Part shown: positions 41,165 to 53,052 of the stretch, piece after piece
How positions within the stretch are numbered: the stretch's first letter is position 1
How the letters are laid out: each line of letters starts with the position of its first letter
Source of the DNA: Myxococcales bacterium
GTDB taxonomy: Bacteria; Myxococcota_A; Polyangia; Haliangiales; Haliangiaceae
Direction of reading: 5' to 3'
NCBI GenBank assembly: GCA_016720595.1
Contig: JADKKI010000037.1
Coordinates: 62,001 to 126,000 of the forward strand
Length of the DNA: 64,000 bases
Program-made: the position numbers and the translations under genes
The notes under the pieces: generated by a model
Seen by the model: only the letters and a program-made list of their open reading frames with translations
What the model was told of the DNA's origin: nothing
Database searches by the model: none

Positions 41165-42687
41165 CCCGAACGAAGCGCACGAGGTTCGCGATGCTCCCCG
41201 TGCTGGGGGCAGTGATCGCGTCGCTGTGGGGCATCACGCCGGTCGTCGCCGAGGGCGGGCAGATCGAGGTGTTCCTCACGGTCAAGACGCCAGATCCCAA
41301 CTCGAAGGCGAAGGACGACGCGCCCACCATCGAGGCCACGATCGTCGGTGGACCCACGGTCCCCGTCGAGAAGTTCGTGATCACCGATCCGTCAGCGAAG
41401 CCACCGGTCACGCTCAAGGCGAGCGCCCTTCGGCCGTACACGGCCGGCACCGAGACCATCGCGGTCGCATTCGTGATCAACGGGCAGGAGGTCTGGATCG
41501 GCAACGACGAGATCGAGGCCGAGGAGAGCCCGGCCCGACACCTCGGCATCTTGAAGAACCTCAAGCAGGCGCTGCAGACGGTGCCGTTCGCCACCGCCGG
41601 TCCCGCCGGCTCGAAGGGCGTCTTGATCTCGTACGGTGACAAGGCCGAGGTGAAGGTCCCGATGGGCCCGATCGGGAACATCACCGCCGAGGCGCTGGGC
41701 ACGCAGAGGGACTATTACAAGAAGTTCGGCACCTCGATGGTCGAGGGCATCAACCTCGCGATCTCCGAGCTGCATAACGTCACGGCCTCGCGCAAGGCGC
41801 TGATCGTGGTGTGCGACGGCAACGACACCAACAACGAGGCGGCGAAGGGGCAGCTCCAGAACCTCAAGAAGCAGGCGCTCGGCGAGAAGATCCAGACGTT
41901 CGCCATCATCTACAAGGGCGAACTCTCCGAGCCTGGCAACGTGATCACGACGATGATCCCCACGGCCTCGACCGTCTCGAACGCCGAGGGCATCGCCTCG
42001 TCGATCCAGGCGATCCTCTCGCGCATGGCCGACCGGTACTACCTGTCGTTCCCCGGGTACGACGTGAAGTCGAACTTCGGGTTCCAGTGGGACGGCAAGC
42101 AGCACGACCTGGTGATCAAGATCGACAAGGACGACACCGATCCCGTGTCACTGACGCTGGCACCCGCGTGGCAGCCGCCGAAGAAGGGCGGGTTCCCGTG
42201 GTGGATCCTGATCGTCAGCATCGTCGGGTTCCTCCTGCTCCTCATCATCCTCGCCAAGGTGTTCGGGAAGAAGGAAGAGCCGATGCCGATGCCGATGCCG
42301 GTGATGCAGCAGGCCGCCCCCGAAGCGCCCAAGCCCGCCGGTCCCATGAAGACCGTCATGATCGGCGCCGGCGGCGACAGCGATGGCTTCCCCATCGTCG
42401 GCTGGCTGGTGCCGCTCAACGGCCAGAACGCGTACCAGACCTATCGGCTCCGCTCCGGCGGGACCAAGATCGGGACGGCCCCGCCCAGCGACATCGTGGT
42501 CAACGATGGCTTCATGAGCACCGAGCATTGCCAGATCAACTGCTCGCCGGCCGGCTTCACGCTGGTCGACCCGGGCTCGACGAATGGCTGCTACGTCAAC
42601 GATCGCAAGGTGCAGAAGCATGACCTCGTCGACAACGACATGATCACGCTCGGCAAGACCAACTTCAAGTTCAAGTCGATCAACTAG
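41161..42687 (+). CDS. FHA protein 2: exported VWA domain, membrane helix, cytoplasmic FHA
   Basis: This 508-aa protein starts with a signal-like segment (MLPVLGAVIASLWGITPVVA). A von Willebrand A-like domain follows, with a possible metal site (VVCDGNDTNNEAAK) and a preceding VPFATAGPAGSKG strand. A single transmembrane helix lies at ~346-370 (WWILIVSIVGFLLLLIILA) and the FHA domain at ~430-508. This topology puts the VWA domain in the periplasm and the FHA in the cytoplasm. The linker contains MKTVMIG (Thr398). The FHA lacks the usual Arg (KIGTAP) but keeps STEH and STNG. A probable inner-membrane anchor for the particle or its kinase signal. Confidence 0.82.
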   Translation: MTRTKRTRFAMLPVLGAVIASLWGITPVVAEGGQIEVFLTVKTPDPNSKAKDDAPTIEATIVGGPTVPVEKFVITDPSAKPPVTLKASALRPYTAGTETIAVAFVINGQEVWIGNDEIEAEESPARHLGILKNLKQALQTVPFATAGPAGSKGVLISYGDKAEVKVPMGPIGNITAEALGTQRDYYKKFGTSMVEGINLAISELHNVTASRKALIVVCDGNDTNNEAAKGQLQNLKKQALGEKIQTFAIIYKGELSEPGNVITTMIPTASTVSNAEGIASSIQAILSRMADRYYLSFPGYDVKSNFGFQWDGKQHDLVIKIDKDDTDPVSLTLAPAWQPPKKGGFPWWILIVSIVGFLLLLIILAKVFGKKEEPMPMPMPVMQQAAPEAPKPAGPMKTVMIGAGGDSDGFPIVGWLVPLNGQNAYQTYRLRSGGTKIGTAPPSDIVVNDGFMSTEHCQINCSPAGFTLVDPGSTNGCYVNDRKVQKHDLVDNDMITLGKTNFKFKSIN

Positions 42688-42708
42688 ACCGGACCGGATC
42701 CAGAGCTC

Positions 42709-43170
42709 GTGTCGACCGGCGCCCTCGTAGGCCTCATCGTGGGAGGAGCCGTCCTCCTCCTCATCGTCATCGCATTGATGGCGAAGAAGAGCGCGGCGCC
42801 GGTGGGGCAGCGCGTGTGCGGTGGCTGCAAGCGAGTGATGCTGCCGGTCTGGACCAAGTGCCTGTTCTGCGGCTGGGCCCCGGGCGCCCGGCTGGAGTTC
42901 ATCCTCGGCCCGATGGCCAACCAGGTGCTCCAGCTGGCCGAGGACGTGACGACGATTGGCTCGGTCGCCGGTGCCACGGTGGTCCTTGCCGATCCCGCCG
43001 TGTCCCGGAAGCACGCCGCGATCCGCAAGGTCGACGGTGGCTTCGAGCTGGCGGACCTCGGATCGACCAATGGGGTCTACGTCAACGGGCACAAGGTGCC
43101 CAAGAAGACCCTGGAGCCAGGGGACATCGTCCGGGTCGGAAACACCGAAGCCGTGTTCAAGCGCGGATAA
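42709..43170 (+). CDS. FHA protein 3: membrane helix, zinc ribbon, FHA
   Basis: This 153-aa protein has an N-terminal transmembrane helix (LVGLIVGGAVLLLIVIALMA), then a zinc ribbon (CGGC and CLFC, ~37-54), then an FHA domain (~65-153) with SRKH and GSTNGVYVNG. As in FHA 1 and 2, the Arg loop is changed (TIGSVAG). The start is GTG 42709, 21 bases after the FHA 2 stop. It looks like a short membrane-bound relative of FHA protein 1 and shares its ribbon-FHA pairing. Confidence 0.85.
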   Translation: MSTGALVGLIVGGAVLLLIVIALMAKKSAAPVGQRVCGGCKRVMLPVWTKCLFCGWAPGARLEFILGPMANQVLQLAEDVTTIGSVAGATVVLADPAVSRKHAAIRKVDGGFELADLGSTNGVYVNGHKVPKKTLEPGDIVRVGNTEAVFKRG

Positions 43171-43236
43171 GCGCTCGGTCCTCGTCGGTCCGGCACTGGC
43201 GTTGCGCGCGGGCGCCCGGTACCATTCCACTTCCTA

Positions 43237-46077
<2,841 letters not shown>

Positions 46078-46082
46078 GGCAC

Positions 46083-47699
46083 ATGACCATCGAGAACAAG
46101 CGAAGCAGCAAAGCGGAGATGGAGGACCTGATCCGCGCGAGGTACTCGCTGATCTGGGTCACCTCGCCGGAGGAGAACCGCGTCGAGGAGGCGCTCCGCA
46201 AGCTGTGCGTCGAGCGCGAGATGCGGCTCGAGGTGTGGTCGATCACCGAAGGCTTCAAGACGATCGCGAACGGGCAGGGCACGCGCGACGTCAAGGACCC
46301 GATGAAGGCGATCGATCACGTGATCCGTGCGGAGGGTCGCGCGCTGTTCGTGCTTCGCGACTTCCACCCGTTCCTCAAGGAGCCGGCCGTGGTGCGGCGC
46401 CTGCGCGACGCGGCGACCGAGCTGCGCAAGACGAAGAAGAGCCTGCTCGTGCTGTCCCCGGTGACGAAGATCCCGCCGGAGCTCGAGAAGAGCGTGGCCG
46501 CGGTGCTCGACTGGGAGCTGCCCACGCGCATGGAGATCGAGGAGGCGGCCCGCAAGGTGTTGCCCGCGCTGCCGGCGGCCACCCAGCAGGTGATCGAGAG
46601 CGATCCGGGGTTCATGGAGCGCGTCGTCGAGAGCGCGCTCGGCCTGACCCTCGTCGAGGCGGAGAACGTGTTCTCGAAGAGCGCGGTGCGCACGCACACG
46701 TTCGATCTCGAGACCATCCTCGAAGAGAAGAAGCAGATCATCCGCAAGAGCGGCCTGCTCGAGTACTACGAGCACCGTGAGGAGTTCTCCGACGTCGGCG
46801 GCATGGAGGTCCTCAAGGATTGGCTGGTCAAGCGGCGCTCGGCGTTCAGCTCGCGCGCGCGGGACTTCGGACTGCCGCTGCCCAAGGGCATCCTCCTGAT
46901 CGGCGTCCCCGGCACCGGAAAGTCGCTCACGGCGAAGGCAGTCGGTGCGCTGTGGCAGATGCCGCTGCTCCGGCTCGATGTCGGCAAGATCTTCGGCGGG
47001 CTCGTCGGCTCGTCGGAAGAGAACATCCGCAACGTGATCAAGACGGCGGAGGCGATCGCGCCGGCGATCCTCTGGATCGACGAGCTCGAGAAGGGCTTCT
47101 CGGGCACCGGCTCCTCGGGCCAGACCGACGGTGGGACCACGTCGCGCGTGTTCGCCTCGTTCATCACGTGGCTTCAGGAGAAGACGACGCCCGTGTTCGT
47201 GATCGCGACCGCGAACAACGTGCAGCAGCTGCCCCCCGAGCTGCTGCGCAAGGGCCGGTTCGACGAGATCTTCTTCTGCGACCTGCCTGATCGTGAGGAT
47301 CGCCGCTCGATCATCGACATCCACATCCGCAAGAAGAAGCGGGACCCGGGCCAGTTCGACCTCGAGAAGCTGATCGAAGCTACGGTGGACTACTCGGGCG
47401 CCGAGCTCGAGCAGGCCGTGGTCGCGTCGCTGTACGACGCGTTCGACACCGGCATGGATCTGTCCACCGAAGGCCTCCTCAACACACTGAAGGACATCGT
47501 TCCGCTCGCGATCACCATGCGCGAGCAGATCGAGGCGATGCGCGAGTGGGCGAGGACCCGCGCCCGTCCGGCCGCGGCGCGGGGCCGGACCCCGCCCAAG
47601 AAGGCAGGGTGGATGGCCCGCCACGGCGCACCGACGGCGAACCTCGGCGACAAGGGTGCGGAGACCTCCGACGACGGCGAGCGCAAGCTCGAGCTGTGA
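46083..47699 (+). CDS. AAA+ ATPase of the Ycf46 type
   Basis: This 538-aa protein has an N-terminal alpha/beta domain (~1-200) typical of Ycf46-like proteins (LIRARYSLIWVTSPEENR) and a C-terminal AAA+ module. Walker A is GVPGTGKS (~274-281), Walker B is ILWIDELEKG and the arginine-finger region is LLRKGRFDEIFF. AFP-type systems encode a CDC48-like ATPase (Afp15), but this one is closer to the cyanobacterial/plastid Ycf46 group. The expected role is ATP-driven assembly or remodelling. It starts 5 bases after FHA protein 4 and precedes DUF1257 and DUF2997. The C-terminal ~40 residues are basic and disordered. Confidence 0.88.
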   Translation: MTIENKRSSKAEMEDLIRARYSLIWVTSPEENRVEEALRKLCVEREMRLEVWSITEGFKTIANGQGTRDVKDPMKAIDHVIRAEGRALFVLRDFHPFLKEPAVVRRLRDAATELRKTKKSLLVLSPVTKIPPELEKSVAAVLDWELPTRMEIEEAARKVLPALPAATQQVIESDPGFMERVVESALGLTLVEAENVFSKSAVRTHTFDLETILEEKKQIIRKSGLLEYYEHREEFSDVGGMEVLKDWLVKRRSAFSSRARDFGLPLPKGILLIGVPGTGKSLTAKAVGALWQMPLLRLDVGKIFGGLVGSSEENIRNVIKTAEAIAPAILWIDELEKGFSGTGSSGQTDGGTTSRVFASFITWLQEKTTPVFVIATANNVQQLPPELLRKGRFDEIFFCDLPDREDRRSIIDIHIRKKKRDPGQFDLEKLIEATVDYSGAELEQAVVASLYDAFDTGMDLSTEGLLNTLKDIVPLAITMREQIEAMREWARTRARPAAARGRTPPKKAGWMARHGAPTANLGDKGAETSDDGERKLEL

Positions 47700-47750
47700 T
47701 CGCACGGGGGGAAGCTCCCCGCGCGAGCTGGGGTACACTGTAGAGACCTC

Positions 47751-48158
47751 ATGTCGCATTTCACCAAGTGCGCCCTCAAGATGACGAATCTTGCGGCGAT
47801 CAAGAAGGCGCTCGCGGACCTGAACCACAAGTTCGTCGCTGCGGAGGATGGCCAGCAGGTCACCGTCCGCGGCTATCGCGGGGATACGCTGAAGGCAGCG
47901 ATCTGCGTCGATATGGGCCGCTACGACGTCGGCATCATCGACAACCTCGACGGGACGTACGGCGTCACCGCGGACTGGTGGGGCGTCGAGACGACGAAGG
48001 GAATCTCCGAGGAGGAGTTCCAGAACACGCTCAGCCAGAAGTACCAGTATCACAACGTCAAACAGGCCTGCGAAGAGAAGGGGTATGCGGTGGAGGAGGA
48101 GGTCAACGAAGAGGACGGGTCGATCCGCCTCGTGGTCGCCAAGTGGGGTGCCGAATGA
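47751..48158 (+). CDS. DUF1257 (Ycf35-like) protein
   Basis: This 135-aa protein starts MSHFTKCALKM, the DUF1257/Ycf35 opening, with a GRYDVGIIDNLDGTYGVTAD strand-turn core. DUF1257 proteins are known from cyanobacteria, plastids and scattered bacteria without a clear function. Its ATG is 51 bases after the ATPase gene, and a possible -10-like TACACT (47734) precedes it. It overlaps the DUF2997 gene by 4 bases. Together with the Ycf46-type ATPase upstream it forms a set known from non-CIS contexts, here placed in a contractile locus. Confidence 0.82.
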   Translation: MSHFTKCALKMTNLAAIKKALADLNHKFVAAEDGQQVTVRGYRGDTLKAAICVDMGRYDVGIIDNLDGTYGVTADWWGVETTKGISEEEFQNTLSQKYQYHNVKQACEEKGYAVEEEVNEEDGSIRLVVAKWGAE

Positions 48159-48376
48159 GCCTGAAGAAAGAGATCGAGATCGTGATCAACGCCAAGGGCG
48201 AGGTGACGTTCGAGATGAAGGGCCAGAAGGGCCCCAGCTGCCTCGGCGAGACCAAGTTCCTCGAGACCGCCCTGGGCGGCGATGCCGCGGTGGTCGACCA
48301 GCAGAAGACCAACGAATACTATGAACAATCAGAGGGTTACGTGTCGTCGTGGAGTGGGGAAGGCAAGGACGAGTAA
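48155..48376 (+). CDS. DUF2997 protein
   Basis: This 73-aa protein reads EIEIVINAKGEVTFEMKGQK, then GPSCLGETKFLETALGG and EYYEQ, the DUF2997 layout. It is coupled to the DUF1257 gene by an ATGA overlap, so the two are probably a complex. No function is known for the family. Confidence 0.82.
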   Translation: MSLKKEIEIVINAKGEVTFEMKGQKGPSCLGETKFLETALGGDAAVVDQQKTNEYYEQSEGYVSSWSGEGKDE

Positions 48377-48385
48377 CCGCGTAAC

Positions 48386-49048
48386 ATGACGACAGTGGCG
48401 GACCAGGACCCGGGCACCGAGCCCACAACCGACCAGGACCCTCGCGCCGAGGATCTGACGGACGAGATCACGCGCAAGTACGATCCCGAGCGTCTGCTTC
48501 GGATGATCGGCAAGCGCGCAGGCAAGGGCGAGGCCCTCGAGCACTCCGTTCGCAACAAGTACGAACAGCGGTTCGGCGTCGACCTCGGTCACGTGCGGCT
48601 GTACTCAGGTGAGTTCGCCGAAGAGTTCAACAAGCAGCGCAACGCCCACGCCGTCACCGTCGGCTCCACCGGTATCATCCTCATGGGTGGTTCGGCCGAC
48701 AAGGGTATGGCCGGCGCCGCAGGCCAGGCCCTGCTCGCCCACGAGCTCACCCACGTCGCTCAGGCGCAGCGAAAGCAGGGTGGCGGCCTCTACCGCAAGG
48801 GCGTCACGCCGATGGCGTTCACCGAGGAGCACGAGGCGGAAGCCGAGCACCACGAAGCCGAGGTGCATGGCGAAGGGGCGAACGGGCGCTCGGCGACCAC
48901 GGCCTCGGCCAATGCGGCGCAGAACAAGGTGGCCGCGGCCGCCAAGATCGAAGAGGCACTCGAGCAGGTCAAGGAGCGCGTGCTCGAGATGGCCGCGGAT
49001 GCCATGCGGACGTTCTCGTACCGCAACGGCAGCCAGCGCCGCGCGTAG
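48386..49048 (+). CDS. eCIS_core DUF4157 protein without toxin domain
   Basis: This 220-aa protein has the DUF4157 domain (~45-130): EHSVRNKYEQRFGVDLGHVR, then VGSTGIILMGG and the HELTH motif (His119-His123) in LLAHELTHVAQ. The domain is a marker of eCIS cargo and toxins and resembles an inactive or active zincin. Normal effectors carry a toxin at the C-terminus; here only ~85 residues of helical sequence follow, so it may be a loading factor or a structural/chaperone form. It sits 9 bases after DUF2997. Confidence 0.88.
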   Translation: MTTVADQDPGTEPTTDQDPRAEDLTDEITRKYDPERLLRMIGKRAGKGEALEHSVRNKYEQRFGVDLGHVRLYSGEFAEEFNKQRNAHAVTVGSTGIILMGGSADKGMAGAAGQALLAHELTHVAQAQRKQGGGLYRKGVTPMAFTEEHEAEAEHHEAEVHGEGANGRSATTASANAAQNKVAAAAKIEEALEQVKERVLEMAADAMRTFSYRNGSQRRA

Positions 49049-49072
49049 CGATTTCGGGGTATCCTCGTCGGG

Positions 49073-49753
49073 ATGACCGAAGCGAGCGCCGACGCAGGCG
49101 TCGTCCAGTCTCGAGTCCAGCTCGAGCGGCTGGTCGCCGGGGACGAGCTCGGGGGACGGACGCTGTCCGGGTTCGCAGCGCAGAACGTGCTGTTGCGCTC
49201 GGTCGATCTCGATGGCGTGACGATCGACAAGCTCGATCTTCGCAACGCCGATGGTGACGATGCGCGGCTCGAGCGCGCCGAGCTCCGGCTGTCCGACCTG
49301 CGAGCGTCACAGTGGAAAGGCGCGCTGTGGCATCGCGTCACGGCCAAGGACTGCGACATGACCGAGATCGACCTGACGGGTGCGCAGCTCCTCCGCTGCA
49401 CCTTCGGGCCGGTACGGATGGCGCGGATCCGCCTGCACAAGGCGCGGATCCAGAACACCACGTTCAAGGACTCCGAGCTGTACTCCGCAGACTTCGCGAA
49501 CGCCGTGCTGATCAAGGTCGCGTTCGAGGGCTACGAGCACGCCACCGTCTCGCTGTCGCGCACGGACTGGTCCGGCGCGTCGCTGTTCGACGTGGACTTC
49601 CAGCGCGCGAACCTCTACGGCGCGAACCTGCGCGGTGCCGTGCTGGTGCGTTGCAATCTCCGCGGCGCGAACCTGTGTTCTGCCGACCTCACCGGCGCGC
49701 GACTTGTCGGATGCGAGACCTCCGGCATCGACCTCGACGGAGCCACGTTCTAG
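49073..49753 (+). CDS. Pentapeptide-repeat protein
   Basis: This 226-aa protein contains a long right-handed quadrilateral beta-helix built of A(D/N)LXX repeats: LDLRNADGDDARLERAELR in the middle, and LYGANLRGAVLVRCNLRGAN and LTGARLVGCE near the end. Pentapeptide proteins occur next to VgrG-type spikes in secretion loci as adaptors or effectors, but this one has no extra domain. The role here is unknown. It lies 24 bases after the DUF4157 gene. Confidence 0.85.
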   Translation: MTEASADAGVVQSRVQLERLVAGDELGGRTLSGFAAQNVLLRSVDLDGVTIDKLDLRNADGDDARLERAELRLSDLRASQWKGALWHRVTAKDCDMTEIDLTGAQLLRCTFGPVRMARIRLHKARIQNTTFKDSELYSADFANAVLIKVAFEGYEHATVSLSRTDWSGASLFDVDFQRANLYGANLRGAVLVRCNLRGANLCSADLTGARLVGCETSGIDLDGATF

Positions 49754-49761
49754 GAGCCCAT

Positions 49762-50412
49762 ATGCCGTCCCGTCCAGACCTACGCGAGATCGCGAGCAAC
49801 CTGAAGGATGCGTTCGCTGACGCTGATCGGGAGACCCTCCTCGAGGTGCTGACGTTCGTGCTCAAGGAGTACGTCGTGGAAGGGCCGCCGCCGATGCTGG
49901 TCCATCAGGCCGAGACGCTCTCGGATCTGAAAGGTATGTCGTTCGCGGCGTTGATCTCGGCGCTCCAGATCCGGTTCGAGCACCCCGAGCTCGCGATGTT
50001 GGTCGTGGATGGCGAATCGGTCGGTGTCCGGATCGGCGGCGTGGTGCAGCCGCTCCTCGGCCAGCGCACGCCGCTCGGCGCCGCGCCGGCACCCGAGGCG
50101 CCTCGGCCGCAGCCGGGGGTGCGCGTCGTCGAGACCACGATGCAGCAGCGGCCACCGGCGCCCGCGCCGCAAGCGCAGCCCGCCCAGCAGAGCAGCGCTC
50201 CACCACCGGTGCGTGGGCTGTCGATGCGCGGCCGACCCACCGGTGAGGATGCCGGGGCTCCACCGGCAGCTCGTCCTCCCGCCGCCGCACCGGCCGCGCC
50301 CGTCGCCACCGCACCTGTTGCGGCCCCGGCGGCACCGGCCGCACCCGAGAAGCCGGAGGCGGCCGGTGGGGATGACTCTTCGGCACGGTTCAGCCTGCTG
50401 GAGCTCGACTAG
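49762..50412 (+). CDS. Accessory protein with Pro/Ala-rich tail, unknown
   Basis: This 216-aa protein has a folded, mostly helical N-terminus (~1-110: EIASNLKDAFADADRETLLE and FAALISALQIRFEHP). It is followed by a long disordered tail of Ala, Pro and Gln, ending ARFSLLELD. No family was recognised. ATG 49762 follows TAGGAGCC. The TPR gene starts on its last base, so the two are coupled. It is the penultimate gene of the contractile locus. Confidence 0.65.
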   Translation: MPSRPDLREIASNLKDAFADADRETLLEVLTFVLKEYVVEGPPPMLVHQAETLSDLKGMSFAALISALQIRFEHPELAMLVVDGESVGVRIGGVVQPLLGQRTPLGAAPAPEAPRPQPGVRVVETTMQQRPPAPAPQAQPAQQSSAPPPVRGLSMRGRPTGEDAGAPPAARPPAAAPAAPVATAPVAAPAAPAAPEKPEAAGGDDSSARFSLLELD

Positions 50413-50837
50413 TGTCGTCAGTCGCGCGCCGCTACTACGAGCGCGGTCGCACGGCCCTCGACAACGGGGATCTCGAGGCTGCGCAGGAATCGCTGCGCGC
50501 CGCGCTCGAGCTCGCACCGCAGTTCGGCAATGCCCGCGTCGCGTATGCGGTGGCGATCGCGAAGGCGGGGGATTGCCCTCGTGCCGCGCAGGTGCTGCGG
50601 CAGGGTGTAGGGCGTGCGTCGTCGAAGATCTCCTCGGCCGCGATGTACGCCACGCTCGGCGACGTCCTCACGATGGGGGGGGACTTCTTCGGCGCCGAGG
50701 AGGCCTTCAAGACCGCGGCACAGACGCCCGGGTACGAGGCTCGAGTTGCCTCGGGGCTCGCGCGGGTCTACGCGCGGCTCGGGCGCTACGCAGACATGGC
50801 GGCGCAGCTCAAGCTCGCGGCTGCCACCGCGCGCTGA
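50412..50837 (+). CDS. TPR-repeat protein at the end of the contractile locus
   Basis: This 141-aa protein consists of helix-turn-helix TPR units: YYERGRTALDNGDLEAAQ, then FGNARVAYAVAIAKAGDCP and DVLTMGGDFFGAEEAFKTA. No signal peptide is visible. TPR proteins usually act as scaffolds. The start is GTG 50412, sharing a base with the previous stop. It is the last + strand gene of the locus and is convergent with the Gly-rich lipoprotein gene. Confidence 0.75.
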   Translation: MSSVARRYYERGRTALDNGDLEAAQESLRAALELAPQFGNARVAYAVAIAKAGDCPRAAQVLRQGVGRASSKISSAAMYATLGDVLTMGGDFFGAEEAFKTAAQTPGYEARVASGLARVYARLGRYADMAAQLKLAAATAR

Positions 50838-50843
50838 CCGCGT

Positions 50844-51962
50844 TCAGAGCGTGAGTCTCGTCGGTGAGATCTGGGTGCCCGTGAGCGCGCCATTGATGAT
50901 CACGGCGCCGCCTCCACCACCGCCGCCGCCGCCGCCTGCACCACCACCGCCTCCACCGCCACCCGGCTTGCCGTCCGTCGCGAGCAACGCCTCTACCGCG
51001 CCATTTCCGCCGTCGCCGGCATCGGCAGCACCGGTGCCACCGTTCGGGGTGTTGTTCCAGGCGCGGTCGTCCTCGCCGTCGTTCGATGTCGCGGCGCGGG
51101 CTCCCTCTCCACCACCGCCGCCATTCGCGACCACCTGGCCCGTGACCGTGACCTGGAGCGCCTCGAGGACGATCATGCCCCCAGATCCACCACCGCCGCC
51201 GCCCGAGTTGTTGGGGACTCCGTGGCGACCGGCCGCACCGCTCGCGCGGAGCTCGTTGGCGATCGTGATCGTCTGCGCCGCGAACAGGTAGATCGCACCG
51301 CCGCCGGCCCCGCCGACGCCGCCCGCGCCGGCGCCCACACCGCTGCCACCCATCCCGCCGGCGCAGCCCCCACGCAGCTGCAACGCCTGCTGAGGCGGCG
51401 TGGCGGAGATCCCGGGCGCCCCCGGGGTATCGCCGGCCGCGCCGCTGCCGCCCATCGTGATGAACGAACCACCAGCCGCACCGCCGCCCCCACCGGTCGC
51501 GTCGTTGGTGGGGAGGCCGTTGAGTGGAGCCGCACACAGCGCACTGTTCCCGCCGGGGCCGACCTGGTTCCCGACAATCTTGCTCGATGCATCGAGCTTG
51601 CTCGAGACCATGATGTTGCCGGTGGAGATCAGCATCAGCGGGCGCTGACCGGTGATGGTGGTCAGCGCGCTGACCAGGATCCCGGCCCCGCGGATCGCGC
51701 AGATCGAGGGCCCGACCTGCTGGAGGACGGTCGCACAGCGTGGATCGGTGTCGGTGTTGACCGGTCCCGCGAGGTCGATCGCGAGCACGGGGGCCTCGTC
51801 GAAGCAGACGCGAACGAAGCTGCCGTAGCAGAAGGCGCCGCTGTCACCCGGGACGTCGCTGGCTCCGGCGTCTCCGAGGTGGAGATCATCGATCCCGAGG
51901 AGCGAGTTGCAGCCGCTCGCCACGACGGCGCTGGCGACGGCGAGACCCACATGCCGCACCAC
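50844..51962 (-). CDS. Gly-rich lipoprotein
   Basis: This 372-aa protein begins with a lipoprotein signal ending VASGC and the typical Myxococcota segment CNSLLGIDDL. A Cys-containing beta domain follows (~30-150); the rest is very rich in Gly with short hydrophobic strands (for example IYLFAAQTITIANELRASG). Probably an outer-membrane surface lipoprotein with a repetitive extended fold. Two GTG codons (51962 and 51959) can start it; both give the same signal peptide. It has no evident tie to the injection system. Confidence 0.7.
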   Translation of the reverse strand: MVRHVGLAVASAVVASGCNSLLGIDDLHLGDAGASDVPGDSGAFCYGSFVRVCFDEAPVLAIDLAGPVNTDTDPRCATVLQQVGPSICAIRGAGILVSALTTITGQRPLMLISTGNIMVSSKLDASSKIVGNQVGPGGNSALCAAPLNGLPTNDATGGGGGAAGGSFITMGGSGAAGDTPGAPGISATPPQQALQLRGGCAGGMGGSGVGAGAGGVGGAGGGAIYLFAAQTITIANELRASGAAGRHGVPNNSGGGGGGSGGMIVLEALQVTVTGQVVANGGGGGEGARAATSNDGEDDRAWNNTPNGGTGAADAGDGGNGAVEALLATDGKPGGGGGGGGAGGGGGGGGGGAVIINGALTGTQISPTRLTL

Positions 51963-52034
51963 GAAACGGTACCACGACGTCCCCGGCCTTCGCCGCCCGT
52001 TGTGACGGGGCGCGGAACGGCATAACCTCCGAGC

Positions 52035-53052
52035 GTGGGTCGTTCCGGTCGGGATCGTACGATCTGCGTCGCTCTGCTGGCGGGTCTGCTGCTCGTGCCG
52101 CGGGTCCTTGCGGGCGATGCCATCGCCCAGCCGCGCGCCCGCGCCTGCCGACGAGGCGTTCGCGCGTGGTCGCGAGGCGCTCCAGATCGGCAAGTACGAC
52201 GTGGCCTGCGCTGCGTTCGAGGAGAGCCAGCGGCTCGCACCGCAGCTCCTTACGCAGTTCAACATCGCGCTGTGCGACGAGCAGCTCGGCAAGCTCGCGA
52301 CCGCCCTCGCGCTCCACAAGGAGCTCGCGACGAAGGATGACAACCCGCCGCGGCGTGCCAAGGCCGCGGACATGGCTGCACAGCTCGAGGCACGCGTGCC
52401 GCGGCTGCGGATCGAGATCGTGCAGCGCGGCGGCGACGCGCTGGTGCCGCCCGGGCTCGAGGTCACCGTCGGTGGTGTCCACGCGACGAACTTCAAGGAC
52501 ATGCCGATCGATCTCGGTACCACCCGCGTGGTCGCGCGCGCCCCCGGGTTCCTCGAATGGACCGGCGACGTGCGTGCGAAGGACGAGCGCCAGCGCGTGA
52601 AGGTCACGATCAAGCTCGAGCGAGATCCCGCGATCTCCGGGCCTGTCGAGCCGGAGGTGGCACCGAAACCGACGCCCGCGGAGCCTGCCGCGGCTCCCCA
52701 ACGATCGGTCCGCGGAAAGCTCGGCGTGGCGGCCGTGATCGGTGGGGGCGCAGCGATCGCCTCCGGCATCACCTTCGGGTTCTTGGCCCGGAGCAAGTGG
52801 CACGACGCGCGGGAGGTCTGCGGCGGCGGCACCACCTGCACGACGCAGATCGACCTCGATCGAGGACAGGCGATGGTCGATCAGGCGCGGTCGCGTGGAC
52901 GGATCGCGACCGCGCTGGTCGTCGCAGGCGGTGTGCTCGTGACCACGGGCGTGGTGCTGTGGGTCACCGCGCCGAAGGCCGAACGTTCGCTCGCAGTGGC
53001 CCCGGCAGCGTCGTCGTCGTCGGTGGGGCTGGCGCTGCTCGGCCGCTTCTAG
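52035..53052 (+). CDS. TPR/PEGA-like exported protein with C-terminal membrane helices (frameshift)
   Basis: This protein of about 338 aa starts at GTG 52035 with a signal peptide (VALLAGLLLVPRVLAG). After a frame change near 52125-52145 (GC-rich CGCGCGCC run) it continues APADEAFARGREALQIGKYD (TPR-like) and a beta domain with ELEVTVGGVHATN-type strands. The C-terminal region contains two hydrophobic stretches (LGVAAVIGGGAAIASGITF and VVAGGVLVTTGVVLW). This is a common layout in Myxococcota for envelope proteins near kinases. A single missing base explains the frame change. It is convergent with the PP2C phosphatase gene, whose stop it overlaps by 4 bases. Confidence 0.65.

Noticed and set aside
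47711..47739. Possible promoter before the DUF1257 gene (TACACT at 47734)
   Set aside because: No -35 match at a usual distance; mentioned in the gene entry but not listed as a feature.
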